Positions 1 through 13,217 of a stretch of 64,000 nucleotides of DNA are shown one piece after another. Every line of letters starts with the position of its first letter. Position 1 is the first letter of the stretch. The translations under genes were made by a program, and so were the position numbers. This DNA comes from Micromonospora alfalfae (GTDB taxonomy: Bacteria; Actinomycetota; Actinomycetes; Mycobacteriales; Micromonosporaceae). The notes beneath the pieces were generated by a model. That model had not been told where the DNA came from. It ran no database searches and saw only the letters and a list, made by a program, of their open reading frames with translations. Location: contig NZ_JAKKFH010000021.1 in NCBI RefSeq assembly GCF_022230925.1, positions 62,001-126,000 of the forward strand. The letters run 5' to 3'.

Positions 1-744
1 CGCGATCCGGACGGCGATGCCGTCGAGGATCAACTCCAGCCCGAGCGAGAAGTCCGCGTCGGCGATCGCCTCGTCGGGGGTGTCGGACGGTGGTGCCTCG
101 AACAGCGTCGAGGAGAACAGCCGGGCTGCCTCGGGGAAGCGGTCGGGGTTGACGAGTCGCGCCAGCGCCCGGCCGTAGTCGCGTTCGGCGTCGGCCTGGC
201 CCTGGCCGTCGGCCCTGCCCTCGGCGAGTTCGCTGTACTGCCGTACCGACTGGACCACGTAGCCGCTGATCAGCGACATCGCACCGATCCGGTGCGCCCA
301 GTCGAGGAGGGTGCCGGACATGACCGCCAGCGCGGCCTCCATCCAGGCGATCTGGTGCGGCCCGGAGGGTGGACCGGCGGCGGGCACGCGCGTCAGCCAC
401 GGCCGACGCTGGAACACCGCGCGCTGCGCGAAGGCCCAACGGCGTAGCCCTTCCCGCCAGTCGGGGGCGGCGATGTCCGGCGGTGGGCCCAGTGCGGCGT
501 CGGCCATGAGAGTGAGCAGCTCGTCCTTGGAGCCGACGTGCCGGTAGAGCGACATGCTCGTGAAGCCGAGGCTCTTGGCGACCTTGGGAAGTGTCACCCC
601 GTCGAGCCCGTCCCGGTCGGCGATCTTCACCGCGGCGGCGACGACCACGTTGACGTCGAGGGACGCGGGTCGTCCGAGACGCGCCGGCTCTGACATTCCC
701 CACAGCCGGCGCAGCGGCGCCGGAACGAAATCGTCGCTGGTCAT
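1..744 (-). CDS. TetR family transcriptional regulator (3' end cut by window edge)
   Basis: This is a one-component repressor of the TetR/AcrR family. The helix-turn-helix lies around residues 45-70, with the typical run of T-L-P-K-V-A-K, then S-L-Y-R-H-V-x-S-K-D-E-L. The C-terminal part resembles the tetracycline-repressor-like ligand domain, and the visible end (FSLGLELILDGIA) is typical of the last helix, so only a few residues should be missing. The ATG at 742-744 is the first good start after the HTH leader. It is divergent from the DUF418 membrane protein at 854 across 109 bp, so it probably controls that gene and itself. The ligand is unknown. Confidence 0.88.
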   Translation of the reverse strand, partial: MTSDDFVPAPLRRLWGMSEPARLGRPASLDVNVVVAAAVKIADRDGLDGVTLPKVAKSLGFTSMSLYRHVGSKDELLTLMADAALGPPPDIAAPDWREGLRRWAFAQRAVFQRRPWLTRVPAAGPPSGPHQIAWMEAALAVMSGTLLDWAHRIGAMSLISGYVVQSVRQYSELAEGRADGQGQADAERDYGRALARLVNPDRFPEAARLFSSTLFEAPPSDTPDEAIADADFSLGLELILDGIAVRIA

Positions 745-853
745 GGGCTCCCACGTTCGCCCCGGAAGGTTACGTCCACATCATGACAGACAGCATTAGT
801 GTACGTCTGATACTTTCTCTCTGAAACTAAAGCCGAGTCACGGGGAGACGACC

Positions 854-2062
854 ATGGGCATCGACACCGCACCGCAAACTTCGAGAGGGCCGGTGCTGCG
901 CACCGAGCGTGCCCTCGCGCCGGACCTGGCCCGGGGAGCGATGCTGCTGATCATCGCGCTGGCCAACGTCGCCGGAGTCGTCTTCGCCGGCGAGCCGGGC
1001 CTCGACGCCACCCCGGAAGGCGTCGATCGCGGCCTCAACTTCCTGCTCTTCGAGCTCGTCCATGCCCGCGGCTATCCGGTCTTCGCCGTGATGTTCGGCT
1101 ATGGCCTCGTCCAACTCGCCCGCCGCCAGGACGCCTCCGGTGCCACCCCGAAGCAGGTCCGCGCCGTGCTGTTGCGTCGTAACGTTTGGCTGGTCGTGTT
1201 CGGGTTCGCGCACGCCGCGTTGCTGTACTACGGCGACTTCCTCGGCGCGTACGGGATCGTCGGGATCGCGATGACCCTGTTGCTGCTGCGCCGCGGCGAC
1301 AGGTTCCACCGCGTCGTGCTGGTGCTCTGGGCGCTGTCGGCGGTCGAGATGCTGGTCATCGGTGCGATGGTGGTGAGCGGCATCCTCGGGGGGTCGGGCG
1401 GAGCGGCACCGCTGCCGTCGGGCCACGTCGACTCTCTCGCCGCACCCGGTTACGTCGCGTCCATGCTGGATCGCATCGGCGAATGGCCGGTGCACACGCT
1501 GACCGTCCTGCCCTTCATCATGATTGCCTGGCTGGGCATGTGGGCCGCTCGTCGCCGCGTCCTCGAAGAGTTGCCCCGGCACCGGACCCTGCTCACGTGG
1601 ACCGCCGTCCTCGGCCTCGGCGCCGCAGTTGCCGGTGGCCTTCCGGCTGCCCTGGTCAGTGCCGGATGGCTGCACGTCGACGAGTCGGCCGCCGGTCTGA
1701 TGCTGCTGCTCCACGGGGTCAGCGGCATGTTCGCCGGACCGGGCTACGTGGCCGTCTTCGGCCTGATCGCCATGCGAGCCAGCCGATCCGGTCCCGTCGT
1801 CGGCGCTCTCTCAGCCCTGGGTCAGCGTTCCCTGTCGGGATACCTGTTCCAGTCCGTGGCCTGGCTCGTCCTCCTGGCGCCCTTCACGCTCGCCCTCGGC
1901 GACAGGTTCGGCAGCCCCACGGTGACCGGTCTGATCGTCGCGGTGGCCGTCTGGCTCACCACCGTCCTGATCGCCCGTCAGCTCGACAAGCGCCGGCAAC
2001 CCGGTCCGGCCGAGATCGTCCTGCGTCGGCTGACCTACGGACCACGAACGGAAGCCCAGTGA
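854..2062 (+). CDS. DUF418 domain-containing integral membrane protein (YeiB-like)
   Basis: A polytopic inner-membrane protein of 402 residues. The N-terminal part opens with a charged stretch (LAPDLARGAMLLI) followed by hydrophobic segments, and the C-terminal DUF418 region carries the characteristic RSLSGYLFQS turn near residue 320. The ATG at 854 has a GGGGAGA ribosome site. Family members are often found next to TetR regulators in actinobacteria and have no settled biochemical role; some are suspected transporters. The divergent TetR gene suggests inducible expression. Confidence 0.85.
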   Translation: MGIDTAPQTSRGPVLRTERALAPDLARGAMLLIIALANVAGVVFAGEPGLDATPEGVDRGLNFLLFELVHARGYPVFAVMFGYGLVQLARRQDASGATPKQVRAVLLRRNVWLVVFGFAHAALLYYGDFLGAYGIVGIAMTLLLLRRGDRFHRVVLVLWALSAVEMLVIGAMVVSGILGGSGGAAPLPSGHVDSLAAPGYVASMLDRIGEWPVHTLTVLPFIMIAWLGMWAARRRVLEELPRHRTLLTWTAVLGLGAAVAGGLPAALVSAGWLHVDESAAGLMLLLHGVSGMFAGPGYVAVFGLIAMRASRSGPVVGALSALGQRSLSGYLFQSVAWLVLLAPFTLALGDRFGSPTVTGLIVAVAVWLTTVLIARQLDKRRQPGPAEIVLRRLTYGPRTEAQ

Positions 2063-2108
2063 CGGTTTGATGATGGTTTGGGTCACTCGAGGACGGGGAT
2101 CTTCGAAT

Positions 2109-2435
2109 GTGCAGATCAATATCGACGAGCCGGATGCAACCGAACAGTTCTGGGTCGGGATGCGGGATGCGGCCGCCGCAGCGGCACGGCACCGGGACTA
2201 CAGCCTGTACGAGGCGATCATCAAGATCGGCAAGTCGGCTCTGGCTCAGGGTGTCGAGCTGGTGCCATCTGGCGGCCTCTTCCTCTGGTGTCCGGTCTGT
2301 AGTGCCCAGAGCGGCCAACAATGCATCAACACGCCTCGTCACCCGTTGAACGAGAGCAGGCTCCACCCGGAGCGAACGGAATTGGCGGAGAAGGCGATGA
2401 GCGGGGAGGTTCCACTCCCCAAGCCCTTTGCCTGA
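2109..2435 (+). CDS. Small protein with a CxxC...C...H zinc-finger-like C-terminus
   Basis: About 108 residues. I chose GTG 2109, which follows a GAGGACGGGG ribosome site; an in-frame ATG run at 2067 would add 14 unconvincing residues. The N-terminal half is acidic and then helical and alanine-rich. The C-terminal half holds CPVC, a third cysteine eight residues on (GQQC), and a histidine followed two residues later by Arg (HPER). That spacing recalls the small zinc fingers seen in actinobacterial mobile-element and phage-like proteins, but I do not recognise the family with certainty. Function is unknown. The gene follows DUF418 closely and is convergent with the secreted protein at 2622. 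Confidence 0.6.
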   Translation: MQINIDEPDATEQFWVGMRDAAAAAARHRDYSLYEAIIKIGKSALAQGVELVPSGGLFLWCPVCSAQSGQQCINTPRHPLNESRLHPERTELAEKAMSGEVPLPKPFA

Positions 2436-2480
2436 CGACCCGGGCGGCGGGTCTTTCCGCCGGACGGCTGGAGTGTGGTC

Positions 2481-2542
2481 CTGCGTGGAGCGTCATGACT
2501 CTGAGTTACGCATATGACTCTGAGGAATAACGCTCCACGCAG
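2481..2542. repeat. Perfect 13-bp inverted repeat with internal direct repeats
   Basis: Arms CTGCGTGGAGCGT (2481-2493) and ACGCTCCACGCAG (2530-2542) are exact reverse complements. The 36-base loop is AT-richer than its surroundings and contains ATGACTCTGAG twice (2495-2505 and 2514-2524). It lies between convergent genes, so it could end transcription from both sides, but there is no U-tract and the internal direct repeats are not explained by a simple terminator. Confidence 0.75.
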
Positions 2543-2621
2543 CATGCCGGCCGGCCCACAGTCACCGACCGCACGCCCACCGGCCCGCACCCTTCAGTGC
2601 CGGGTACCGCTCCGGTGACAC

Positions 2622-3419
2622 TCAACAGCTCCAGTCACCCCAGCGCCAGACCTTCCACGTGGCCCTCGGGCGGCCGTGATATTCGCAGCCAGCACTGCCA
2701 CTGCCTGCGCTGCCGGTGCCTTTGCCACCCGGCTCGTCCTTGTACGGCTGCTGGACGTAGCAGAGGCCGGTCTTGCCCGATCCGGGCTTCCCGTTCGGCG
2801 GCTCGCCGATAGCGTCAACGAGCGTGTTCGATGCGTAGCTGCGGGCCTCGCCGGCGTCATCCGGCCCCAACAGGGAGCTGTTCCACTCTTCCACGTAGTA
2901 ATCTCGCGCCCGCCCGACCTTGTCATAGGCGTGCCACATATCGACGTTGACCGGGTTGTTGTTCGCGCCGTCCGGGGCAGCCAGCGCCGCCTCTTCGTAG
3001 CTGGCGTGCGGAAGCGACAAGAGCGCGTCAGCGATCGCCTGCCCGGGGTCGAACGCCTCCACCTCAGCCCAGATTGCGTCAGCCTGCGCCTCGCGCCCGG
3101 TGTTATCGAGCGCAACGCCGTTCTTGTATTGGTTCCTGCGTAGGCCGGTGATCTTGTCCCGCTTCGCGTCAAGCTGAAGGAAGACCTGGGCGTAGCTTGT
3201 GCACCACCTGGCCGGCGTCATTTTGTGCCCGGTCGGCAGGGCTAACGCCCTCGGTGGCGGCGACGGCTTGGCCCAGGGCGTCGCGGGAGGTGCCGACGTC
3301 CGCACTGGCGTGGGCGTCGGGGCAGGTGCAGCCTGCTCGGATTGGGAGAAGACCCGGCCGCAACAGAGAATGAGACCGAGTGCTGCGATACCGCCCACCC
3401 ATGCCTTCGCCTTACTCAA
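2622..3419 (-). CDS. Putative secreted protein, unknown function
   Basis: 265 residues. The N-terminus is a signal-peptide-like stretch (MSKAKAWVGGIAALGLILCC), followed by a Pro/Thr/Ala linker and then a soluble domain with many aromatic residues. Cysteines at 20, near 88, near 217, near 246 and at the C-terminal residue could form disulfides; C19/C20 could also be a poor lipobox. A Gly/Ser-rich stretch (GGKGTGSAGSGSAG) precedes the C-terminal segment. I recognise no family. It stands alone between the hairpin at 2481 and the P-type ATPase gene. Confidence 0.65.
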   Translation of the reverse strand: MSKAKAWVGGIAALGLILCCGRVFSQSEQAAPAPTPTPVRTSAPPATPWAKPSPPPRALALPTGHKMTPARWCTSYAQVFLQLDAKRDKITGLRRNQYKNGVALDNTGREAQADAIWAEVEAFDPGQAIADALLSLPHASYEEAALAAPDGANNNPVNVDMWHAYDKVGRARDYYVEEWNSSLLGPDDAGEARSYASNTLVDAIGEPPNGKPGSGKTGLCYVQQPYKDEPGGKGTGSAGSGSAGCEYHGRPRATWKVWRWGDWSC

Positions 3420-3628
3420 GAAATCTCCTCGCGCTCTCTCCGGCCATGATCATCAGGCGGGCTGGAGGATGCTAGCGCAGACCAGCTGGTATCCGATCGT
3501 CCTTTCGTACCGAGCCGAGCGGCCCGGCAGAGAGACTCCGGATCAGCACTGTTGCGCCGAGCACGGTTCGGCCCGGGACCCGTTCCATCCGGAAGAGCGG
3601 TGACAGCTATGTGGTGACCGCCCGGTGC

Positions 3629-8212
<4,584 letters not shown>

Positions 8213-8313
8213 CCGTTATGCCCCCTGGGTGGCGGAATTTTCCGCCGTCGCTGGCGCATGGACGGGATGGGCCGTGGAACCCGACCATCATCACCGGACA
8301 TGGGGAGGCCGGC

Positions 8314-8574
8314 ATGAGCACGCTGACGCGACATCTCAACGGTGCGCGGGAGAACGTCAACATGTACAACCGGCGGGTGCATCTGCCGATGCTGGGTGAG
8401 ATGGCGGTGCCGCCACCGGACAAGGTCATCTACTACGCCGGGCTCGGGGCGCTCGCCGCGCTACAGGTCATGGAGTGGCCGATCGCTGTGGTGATCACCG
8501 CTGGCCACCTGCTGGCAGACCAGCATTTTTCCGGGCTGGCGCGCGGAGTCGGGGAGGTGCTGCAGGACGCCTGA
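8314..8574 (+). CDS. Small membrane-associated protein divergent from the P-type ATPase
   Basis: 86 residues, starting at ATG 8314 behind GGGGAGG. An amphipathic, arginine-rich N-terminus is followed by a conserved-looking IYYAGLGALAALQVMEWPIAVVITAGHLLAD region with two short hydrophobic helices. I cannot assign a family. Its position, 101 bp from and divergent to the giant ATPase, suggests shared regulation or an accessory role in the pump, but this is inference from context only. Confidence 0.65.
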   Translation: MSTLTRHLNGARENVNMYNRRVHLPMLGEMAVPPPDKVIYYAGLGALAALQVMEWPIAVVITAGHLLADQHFSGLARGVGEVLQDA

Positions 8575-8596
8575 CGAGAGCCGGATCACCCGACTG

Positions 8597-8627
8597 TTGA
8601 CATGAATCTGGGTTCAGGTCGCATGCT
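8597..8627 (+). promoter_or_regulatory. MerR-type promoter with 19-bp spacer and dyad
   Basis: TTGACA (8597-8602) and CATGCT (8622-8627) are 19 bp apart, the long spacer typical of MerR-family-activated promoters. A dyad with 8-bp arms, GACATGAA (8599-8606) and TTCAGGTC (8613-8620), one mismatch, fills the spacer. The -10 ends six bases before ATG 8634, so the transcript may be leaderless. No MerR gene is visible in this window. Confidence 0.45.
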
Positions 8628-8633
8628 CGGTCG

Positions 8634-10022
8634 ATGCCGAGCGCCGCCGTCACCGATGCACCCGCCGTACCCGGACTCTTCGCCCCCCGGCTGCGCGCGA
8701 TGACGGTGGGCAGCGTCGCGCTGATCTCACTCCTCGCGTTCGAGGCGTTGGCGGTCGGCACGGCGATGCCGACCGTCGCGCGCAGCCTGGACGGGCTGGC
8801 GCTCTACGGGATCGCCTTCGGTGGCCCGTTCGCCAGCGGTGTGCTGGCCATGGTGGTCTCTGGGATCTGGTGCGACGCGCGGGGTCCTCGGGGGCCGATG
8901 TGGCACGGCGTCGCCTGGTTCGTGGTCGGGTTGCTGATCGCCGGGACCGCGCCCGTGATGAGCGCGCTGGTCGTCGGGCGGGTCGTGCAGGGTTTCGGCT
9001 CCGGGCTGCTATCGGTGGCGCTCTACGTGATCGTCGGGCACGCGTACCCGCAGGAGCTGCACCGGCGGATCTTCGCGGCGTTCGCGGCGGCGTGGGTCGT
9101 GCCGTCGCTGGTCGGGCCGGCGGTTGCCGGCCTGATCGTGCAGCACCTGGGCTGGCGGTGGGTCTTCCTGGCGGTGCCGGCCGTGGCGGTGCCGGCGGGG
9201 CTGCTGATCCACCCCGGCCTGCTGTCGCTGGGCCGGAGTGCGGCGACGAGCCCGCCGACGGGTGCGGCGGCACGGATCGGTTGGGCGTGCGGGGCCGCTG
9301 TGAGTGCCGCACTGCTGCACATCGGGGGACAGCAGCGCGGCGCCACGGCCCTGGTGCTTGTCGCGTTCGCCGTGGCCGGCCTGTTGATCTGTGCCCCGCG
9401 CCTGCTGCCGGCCGGGTTCCTTCGGGCCGCACGAGGGTTGCCCACGGTCGTGGGCCTGCGTGGCCTGGCGTCGGCGGCCTTCGTCGGCAGCGAGGTGGTC
9501 ATCCCGTTGATGCTCTCCCGGGAACGGGGCCTGTCGCCGACCGCGGCCGGGTTGGTCCTCACCGTCGGCGCGCTGGCCTGGTCGGCGGGTTCCTGGTTGC
9601 AGGGCCGGATTCCGGTGCCGGCGTCGCGGGCCAGCCTGCCGCGCGCCGGGTTGACCTGCATCACCGTCGGCACCGCCACTGTGGCGCTGGCCGTCCGGCC
9701 CGAGGTGCCGGTGGCCGTCGCCGTGGCTGGTTGGGCGATCGCCGGCCTGGGCATGGGGTTGCTCTATCCGCCGTTGTCGGTGCTCACATTGGAGTTGTCC
9801 GCGCCGGGTGAGCAGGGCCGCAACAGCTCGTCACTGCAACTGAGCGACTCCCTCTTCGCGGCGACAGTGCTCGCGCTGACCGGGGCCGTGTTGGCGGCAG
9901 GAAACGCGCCGGGCCCGGCCAGCTACACGACGACGCTCGTGGTGACCGCGGGGTTGGCGCTGCTCGGGGCGCTGCTGGCCGGCCGGGTGGTGGTGGGCGG
10001 GGGTGTGCGACAGACCGGGTGA
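8634..10022 (+). CDS. MFS transporter (drug-efflux type)
   Basis: 462 residues with about 12-14 membrane segments. Motifs include GTAMPTVARSL after the first helix (the EmrB/QacA DHA-type signature region), SGIWCDARGPR in the first cytoplasmic loop, and GRVVQGFGSGLLSVALYVIVG near helix 4-5. Likely a proton-driven exporter of small molecules. The MerR-style promoter upstream fits inducible efflux. The following gene (GAP family) starts 51 bp downstream on the same strand and may be co-transcribed. Confidence 0.88.
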   Translation: MPSAAVTDAPAVPGLFAPRLRAMTVGSVALISLLAFEALAVGTAMPTVARSLDGLALYGIAFGGPFASGVLAMVVSGIWCDARGPRGPMWHGVAWFVVGLLIAGTAPVMSALVVGRVVQGFGSGLLSVALYVIVGHAYPQELHRRIFAAFAAAWVVPSLVGPAVAGLIVQHLGWRWVFLAVPAVAVPAGLLIHPGLLSLGRSAATSPPTGAAARIGWACGAAVSAALLHIGGQQRGATALVLVAFAVAGLLICAPRLLPAGFLRAARGLPTVVGLRGLASAAFVGSEVVIPLMLSRERGLSPTAAGLVLTVGALAWSAGSWLQGRIPVPASRASLPRAGLTCITVGTATVALAVRPEVPVAVAVAGWAIAGLGMGLLYPPLSVLTLELSAPGEQGRNSSSLQLSDSLFAATVLALTGAVLAAGNAPGPASYTTTLVVTAGLALLGALLAGRVVVGGGVRQTG

Positions 10023-10073
10023 TCAGCGGATTCCGCCGCGTCCCACCTGCTCGTGCCGGAAGGATGGCGGGCG

Positions 10074-10727
10074 ATGAACCTCCTGACCATTCTGCCGCTC
10101 GCCGTGGTCATGGTCGCCGGGACGCAGTTGGTGGTGGCGGTCTTCCTGGCCTCGTCGGATCGGCCCCGGGCGGCGTCGCTGGGCTTCCTCACCGGCGCGG
10201 GGCTGGTGGTCGCCGCCGGGGTGACGGTGGCCTGGTTGTTGACCAAGCTGGTGGGTGGGGTGGCCGCCGACGCCAGCGCCGTCGCCGGGAAGGTCGATCG
10301 CGGCCCCGCCATCGACCTGGTGGTGCTGGCCCTGCTGGTGTGCCTGGCCGTGCTGATCTGGATCCGCCGGGGCCGCTCCGGACCACCGCGCTGGCTGGGG
10401 AGCATCGAGCATGCCGGTCCGCCGCAGACGCTGCGGCTGGGTGCGCTGCTCTTCGTGGCGACGCCGACCGACGACCTGACCATGGCCACCGTCGGGGCGA
10501 GCGTGGCCCGACATGATCTGCCGTGGTGGCACCTGGTGCCGTTCGTGCTGCTCACCGTGCTCCTGCTCGCGTTGCCTCTGCTCGCGTTGCTGCTGCTGGG
10601 GAACAGGGCCTCGCGGGTGCTGACCCGGATGCGGGAGTGGGCACAGGGGCACGCCTGGATCGTCAACGAGATCGTGATCGCGTTCTTCGCGCTGCTCACA
10701 GTGCTGGACCTGATCCGATCGGGGTGA
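10074..10727 (+). CDS. GAP family membrane protein (Sap/SfLAP-like)
   Basis: 217 residues, about six membrane segments. ATG 10074 follows GGAAGGA; an upstream in-frame ATG at 10053 lacks a site. The order of hydrophobic segments and the central loop (ATPTDDLTMATVGASVARHD) match the GAP/peptidoglycolipid-addressing family, whose mycobacterial members take part in glycolipid or sulfolipid export. The substrate here is unknown. It may share the transcript of the MFS gene. Confidence 0.75.
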   Translation: MNLLTILPLAVVMVAGTQLVVAVFLASSDRPRAASLGFLTGAGLVVAAGVTVAWLLTKLVGGVAADASAVAGKVDRGPAIDLVVLALLVCLAVLIWIRRGRSGPPRWLGSIEHAGPPQTLRLGALLFVATPTDDLTMATVGASVARHDLPWWHLVPFVLLTVLLLALPLLALLLLGNRASRVLTRMREWAQGHAWIVNEIVIAFFALLTVLDLIRSG

Positions 10728-10822
10728 GTGGCCGCTCGCCGTCACGGGTTGTCGCGTTGTTTCGTCAACGCCAGGTCGGCCGAGTCGGTGGACTGTGGTT
10801 CGTGACGAGTGGGGAGGACGAA

Positions 10823-11605
10823 ATGAAGGTTCTGGTCACCGGGGCGTCCGGCAATCTGGGCAGTTCGGTGCTGAGCCGGTTGCGCGACGACGGGATCAGC
10901 GTCCGGGCCACCAGCCGCCGGCCGTCCGCCGACTCGGACGTGGAGTGGGTGGTGACCGACCTGGCCACCGGGGATGGGCTGACCGAGGCGGTGACCGGGG
11001 TGGACGCCGTGCTGCACCTGGCGTCCGCGCCTCGGGGTCGGCAGACCTACCAGGTGGACGTGTTGGGCACCCGCCGACTGGTGGTGGCCGCCGGGACGGC
11101 CGGTGTGCGGCACATCGTCTACATCTCGATCGTCGGGGTTGATCGGGTGCCGTTCCCGTACTACCGCCACAAGCTCGCCGCCGAGCAGGTGATCGCGGCC
11201 GGTCCGGTGCCGTGGTCGGTGCTGCGGGCCACCCAGTTTCCCCAGTTCCTGGACGACATGCTGACCGCCAGCGCGCGGCTGGGCCCGGTGATCGGGGACC
11301 GGGCGGTGCTCGCCCAACCGGTCCACCCGGACGAGGTGGCGGCGCGGCTGGCGGCTCGACTGGTCGCCGGCCCGTTGGGCGGCATCGAGGACCTGGGCGG
11401 GCCGCAGGTGCTCCGCTTCGACGAGGCCGCCAGGGCGTGGCGAGCGGCCCGAGGCTCGCGTCGACCGTTGCTGCCGGTGCGGATTCCCGGCCGACTCGGT
11501 AGCGAGCTGCGGGCCGGTGGTCTGACCACCGAGGCGCTGCCCCGGGGTGTGCGTACCTGGGCCGAGCACCTGGCCGACACGTACGGGGGAACCAGCCGGA
11601 AATGA
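10823..11605 (+). CDS. Atypical SDR / NmrA-like NAD(P)-binding protein
   Basis: 260 residues with an N-terminal Rossmann motif VTGASGNLGSSVL. A YYRHKLAAEQVI segment near residue 113 gives the Tyr-x3-Lys pair common in atypical SDRs. Such proteins are NAD(P)H-dependent reductases, isomerases or redox sensors; substrate cannot be told. ATG 10823 has GGGGAGGA upstream, so the longer in-frame extension from 10523 is rejected. It stands 95 bp after the GAP gene. Confidence 0.85.
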   Translation: MKVLVTGASGNLGSSVLSRLRDDGISVRATSRRPSADSDVEWVVTDLATGDGLTEAVTGVDAVLHLASAPRGRQTYQVDVLGTRRLVVAAGTAGVRHIVYISIVGVDRVPFPYYRHKLAAEQVIAAGPVPWSVLRATQFPQFLDDMLTASARLGPVIGDRAVLAQPVHPDEVAARLAARLVAGPLGGIEDLGGPQVLRFDEAARAWRAARGSRRPLLPVRIPGRLGSELRAGGLTTEALPRGVRTWAEHLADTYGGTSRK

Positions 11606-11642
11606 GAGCAACACCGGTTCACGTTCGCCTTACCGTGACGCC

Positions 11643-11837
11643 ATGTTCGCTGTCGTCACCACTGTGATCCTCTACGTCTTCGGCTTCGTCTTCCTCTACG
11701 GCGTGATCCGGCTGGGTGTCCGGCACGCGTTCGAGGATCTGGAGCTGCAACGGGCCAAGGCCCAGCGCGAGGAGGAGTTGGCGGCTGCCCGCGACAGCTC
11801 CTTCATGCGCGACAACGCCTTCCTCGCGGGCAGTTGA
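11643..11837 (+). CDS. Small single-pass membrane protein
   Basis: 64 residues. One N-terminal membrane helix (VTTVILYVFGFVFLYGVI) is followed by a charged helical tail rich in Arg, Glu and Ala. It begins 37 bp after the SDR gene and could be translated from the same message. No family recognised. Confidence 0.55.
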   Translation: MFAVVTTVILYVFGFVFLYGVIRLGVRHAFEDLELQRAKAQREEELAAARDSSFMRDNAFLAGS

Positions 11838-11932
11838 GCGCCGGGTCGATCCGGCCCGGGCCGGTCGCGTCGCCGGGGGGCCGGGGAGCCGCTGGGCGGT
11901 TCAGTGTCGCGGATGCGAGGATCGCACCCGTG

Positions 11933-12481
11933 ATGGGAACGCTGAAGACCGAACCGGCCCGCGCCCGCCTGGATCTGCTCGCCCCGCCGGTTGCGGAGGC
12001 CATCGCGCAGTGGCCGGTCGACGCGCCGGTGGACGTCAACGACGTGCTGGTCGCGCCGATCGACGCCGATCTCGCCGACACCGCGGCGTTCTGCGCGGCG
12101 TACGAGGTGGGGCTGGACGTGTCGGCCAACTGTGTCGTGGTGGCCGGCAAGCGCGAGGGCGTGGTGCGTTACGCGGCCTGCATCATCCTGGCCACCACGC
12201 GGGCGGACGTGAACGGGGTGGCTCGCCGGGCGCTGGACGTCCGCAAGGCGAGCTTCGCCCCGATGGACGACGCTGTCGAGTTGACCGGCATGGAGTACGG
12301 CGGCATCACCCCGATCGGGCTGCCGGCGCAGTGGCCGATCCTGGTGGACGCGCGGGTCATCGCCACACCGCACGTGATCGTCGGGTCCGGCGTACGGCAC
12401 AGCAAGATCGCGCTGCCGGGGCCGGCGTTGGGCGCGCTGCCCGGAGCCCAGGTGGTGGAAGGGCTGGCCAGGCCGGTCTGA
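11933..12481 (+). CDS. YbaK/EbsC family aminoacyl-tRNA deacylase
   Basis: 182 residues. The family removes mischarged amino acids from tRNA, such as Cys or Ala from tRNA(Pro). The YbaK core is seen in VVAGKREGVVRYAACIILA, containing the usual lysine, then VRKASFAP and the GGITPIGLP loop. Start ATG 11933 follows GAGGA; GTG three bases upstream is a possible alternative. Prolyl-tRNA synthetase lies 3.7 kb away on the other strand; that proximity is suggestive but not operonic. Confidence 0.85.
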   Translation: MGTLKTEPARARLDLLAPPVAEAIAQWPVDAPVDVNDVLVAPIDADLADTAAFCAAYEVGLDVSANCVVVAGKREGVVRYAACIILATTRADVNGVARRALDVRKASFAPMDDAVELTGMEYGGITPIGLPAQWPILVDARVIATPHVIVGSGVRHSKIALPGPALGALPGAQVVEGLARPV

Positions 12482-12489
12482 CCAGGCAT

Positions 12490-12535
12490 CGGCATCGATG
12501 TTGTTGCACGTGAAACATCGTGATCATCGATGCCG
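12490..12535. other. parS-like site inside an 11-bp inverted repeat
   Basis: TGTTGCACGTGAAACA (12502-12517) matches 15 of 16 bases of the ParB-binding consensus TGTTTCACGTGAAACA. It is enclosed by the exact inverted repeat CGGCATCGATG (12490-12500) and CATCGATGCCG (12525-12535). The element sits between the convergent yabK-like and dsbA-like genes, which is where chromosomal partition sites can lie without disturbing genes. The hairpin could also act as a terminator. Confidence 0.55.
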
Positions 12536-12555
12536 GACGCCCGGTCGCCGGTGAC

Positions 12556-13197
12556 TCAGTGTGAGTGCGCTGCGGACTCGCGCTGCTCGACCTCGGCGAA
12601 CGCGGCGAGCAACGTCTGCACCTCCTGCGCACCGGAGACCGCGTACTTTCCGGCCAACACGAAGGTCGGCACGCTGGTGATGCCCAGATCCCGGGCGGCG
12701 GCCAGCCCGGCGGCGACGTCGGCGACGCGCTCGTCGGAGTCGAGGAACCGGCGCGCGTCGGCCGCGTCGAGGCCGATCTCGCCGGCCACTGTGGCCAGCG
12801 CCTCCCGCGAGCCGACGTCGACCCCGTGGTTGAAGTGCGCCTGGTAGAGCGCCTCCACCATCTCGGCCGCCCTGCCCTGATCGGTCGCCCAGGCGACCAA
12901 CCGGTGCGCCTCGAAGGTGTTGGCGATCACCGCACGGTCGTAGTCGAGCCGCAGCCCGTCGGCCGCCGCGACCTGGGTCACGTGGTCGACCATCTGCCGG
13001 GCACGCTCCGGGCCGCCGAACTTGCCGGCCAGCGCCTCCACCAGCGGGAGCGGCTCGGACACCGGTGACGGGTCGAGCTGGAACGGTCGGTAACGGACCG
13101 TCACCTCGCCCTCGTAACGGGCGAGGGCCTCATCCAGGCGGCGCTTGCCGATGTAGCACCACGGGCAGATGACGTCCGCGTAGATCTCGATCTCCAT
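12556..13197 (-). CDS. DsbA family oxidoreductase (FrnE-like)
   Basis: 213 residues, thioredoxin fold with a helical insert. The redox motif CPWC is at residues 11-14 (DVICPWCYIGKRR) and the cis-proline loop is TSVPTFVLAGKYAVSGAQ near 165-182. There is no signal peptide, so it is cytoplasmic like FrnE proteins linked to polyketide chemistry and oxidative stress. I took ATG 13197, right before the first beta strand; the in-frame extension up to 13491 runs through the next gene. It is 20 bp downstream of sufE on the same strand. Confidence 0.88.
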   Translation of the reverse strand: MEIEIYADVICPWCYIGKRRLDEALARYEGEVTVRYRPFQLDPSPVSEPLPLVEALAGKFGGPERARQMVDHVTQVAAADGLRLDYDRAVIANTFEAHRLVAWATDQGRAAEMVEALYQAHFNHGVDVGSREALATVAGEIGLDAADARRFLDSDERVADVAAGLAAARDLGITSVPTFVLAGKYAVSGAQEVQTLLAAFAEVEQRESAAHSH

Positions 13198-13217
13198 GAT
13201 CGGTGGCAACCTCGCGG

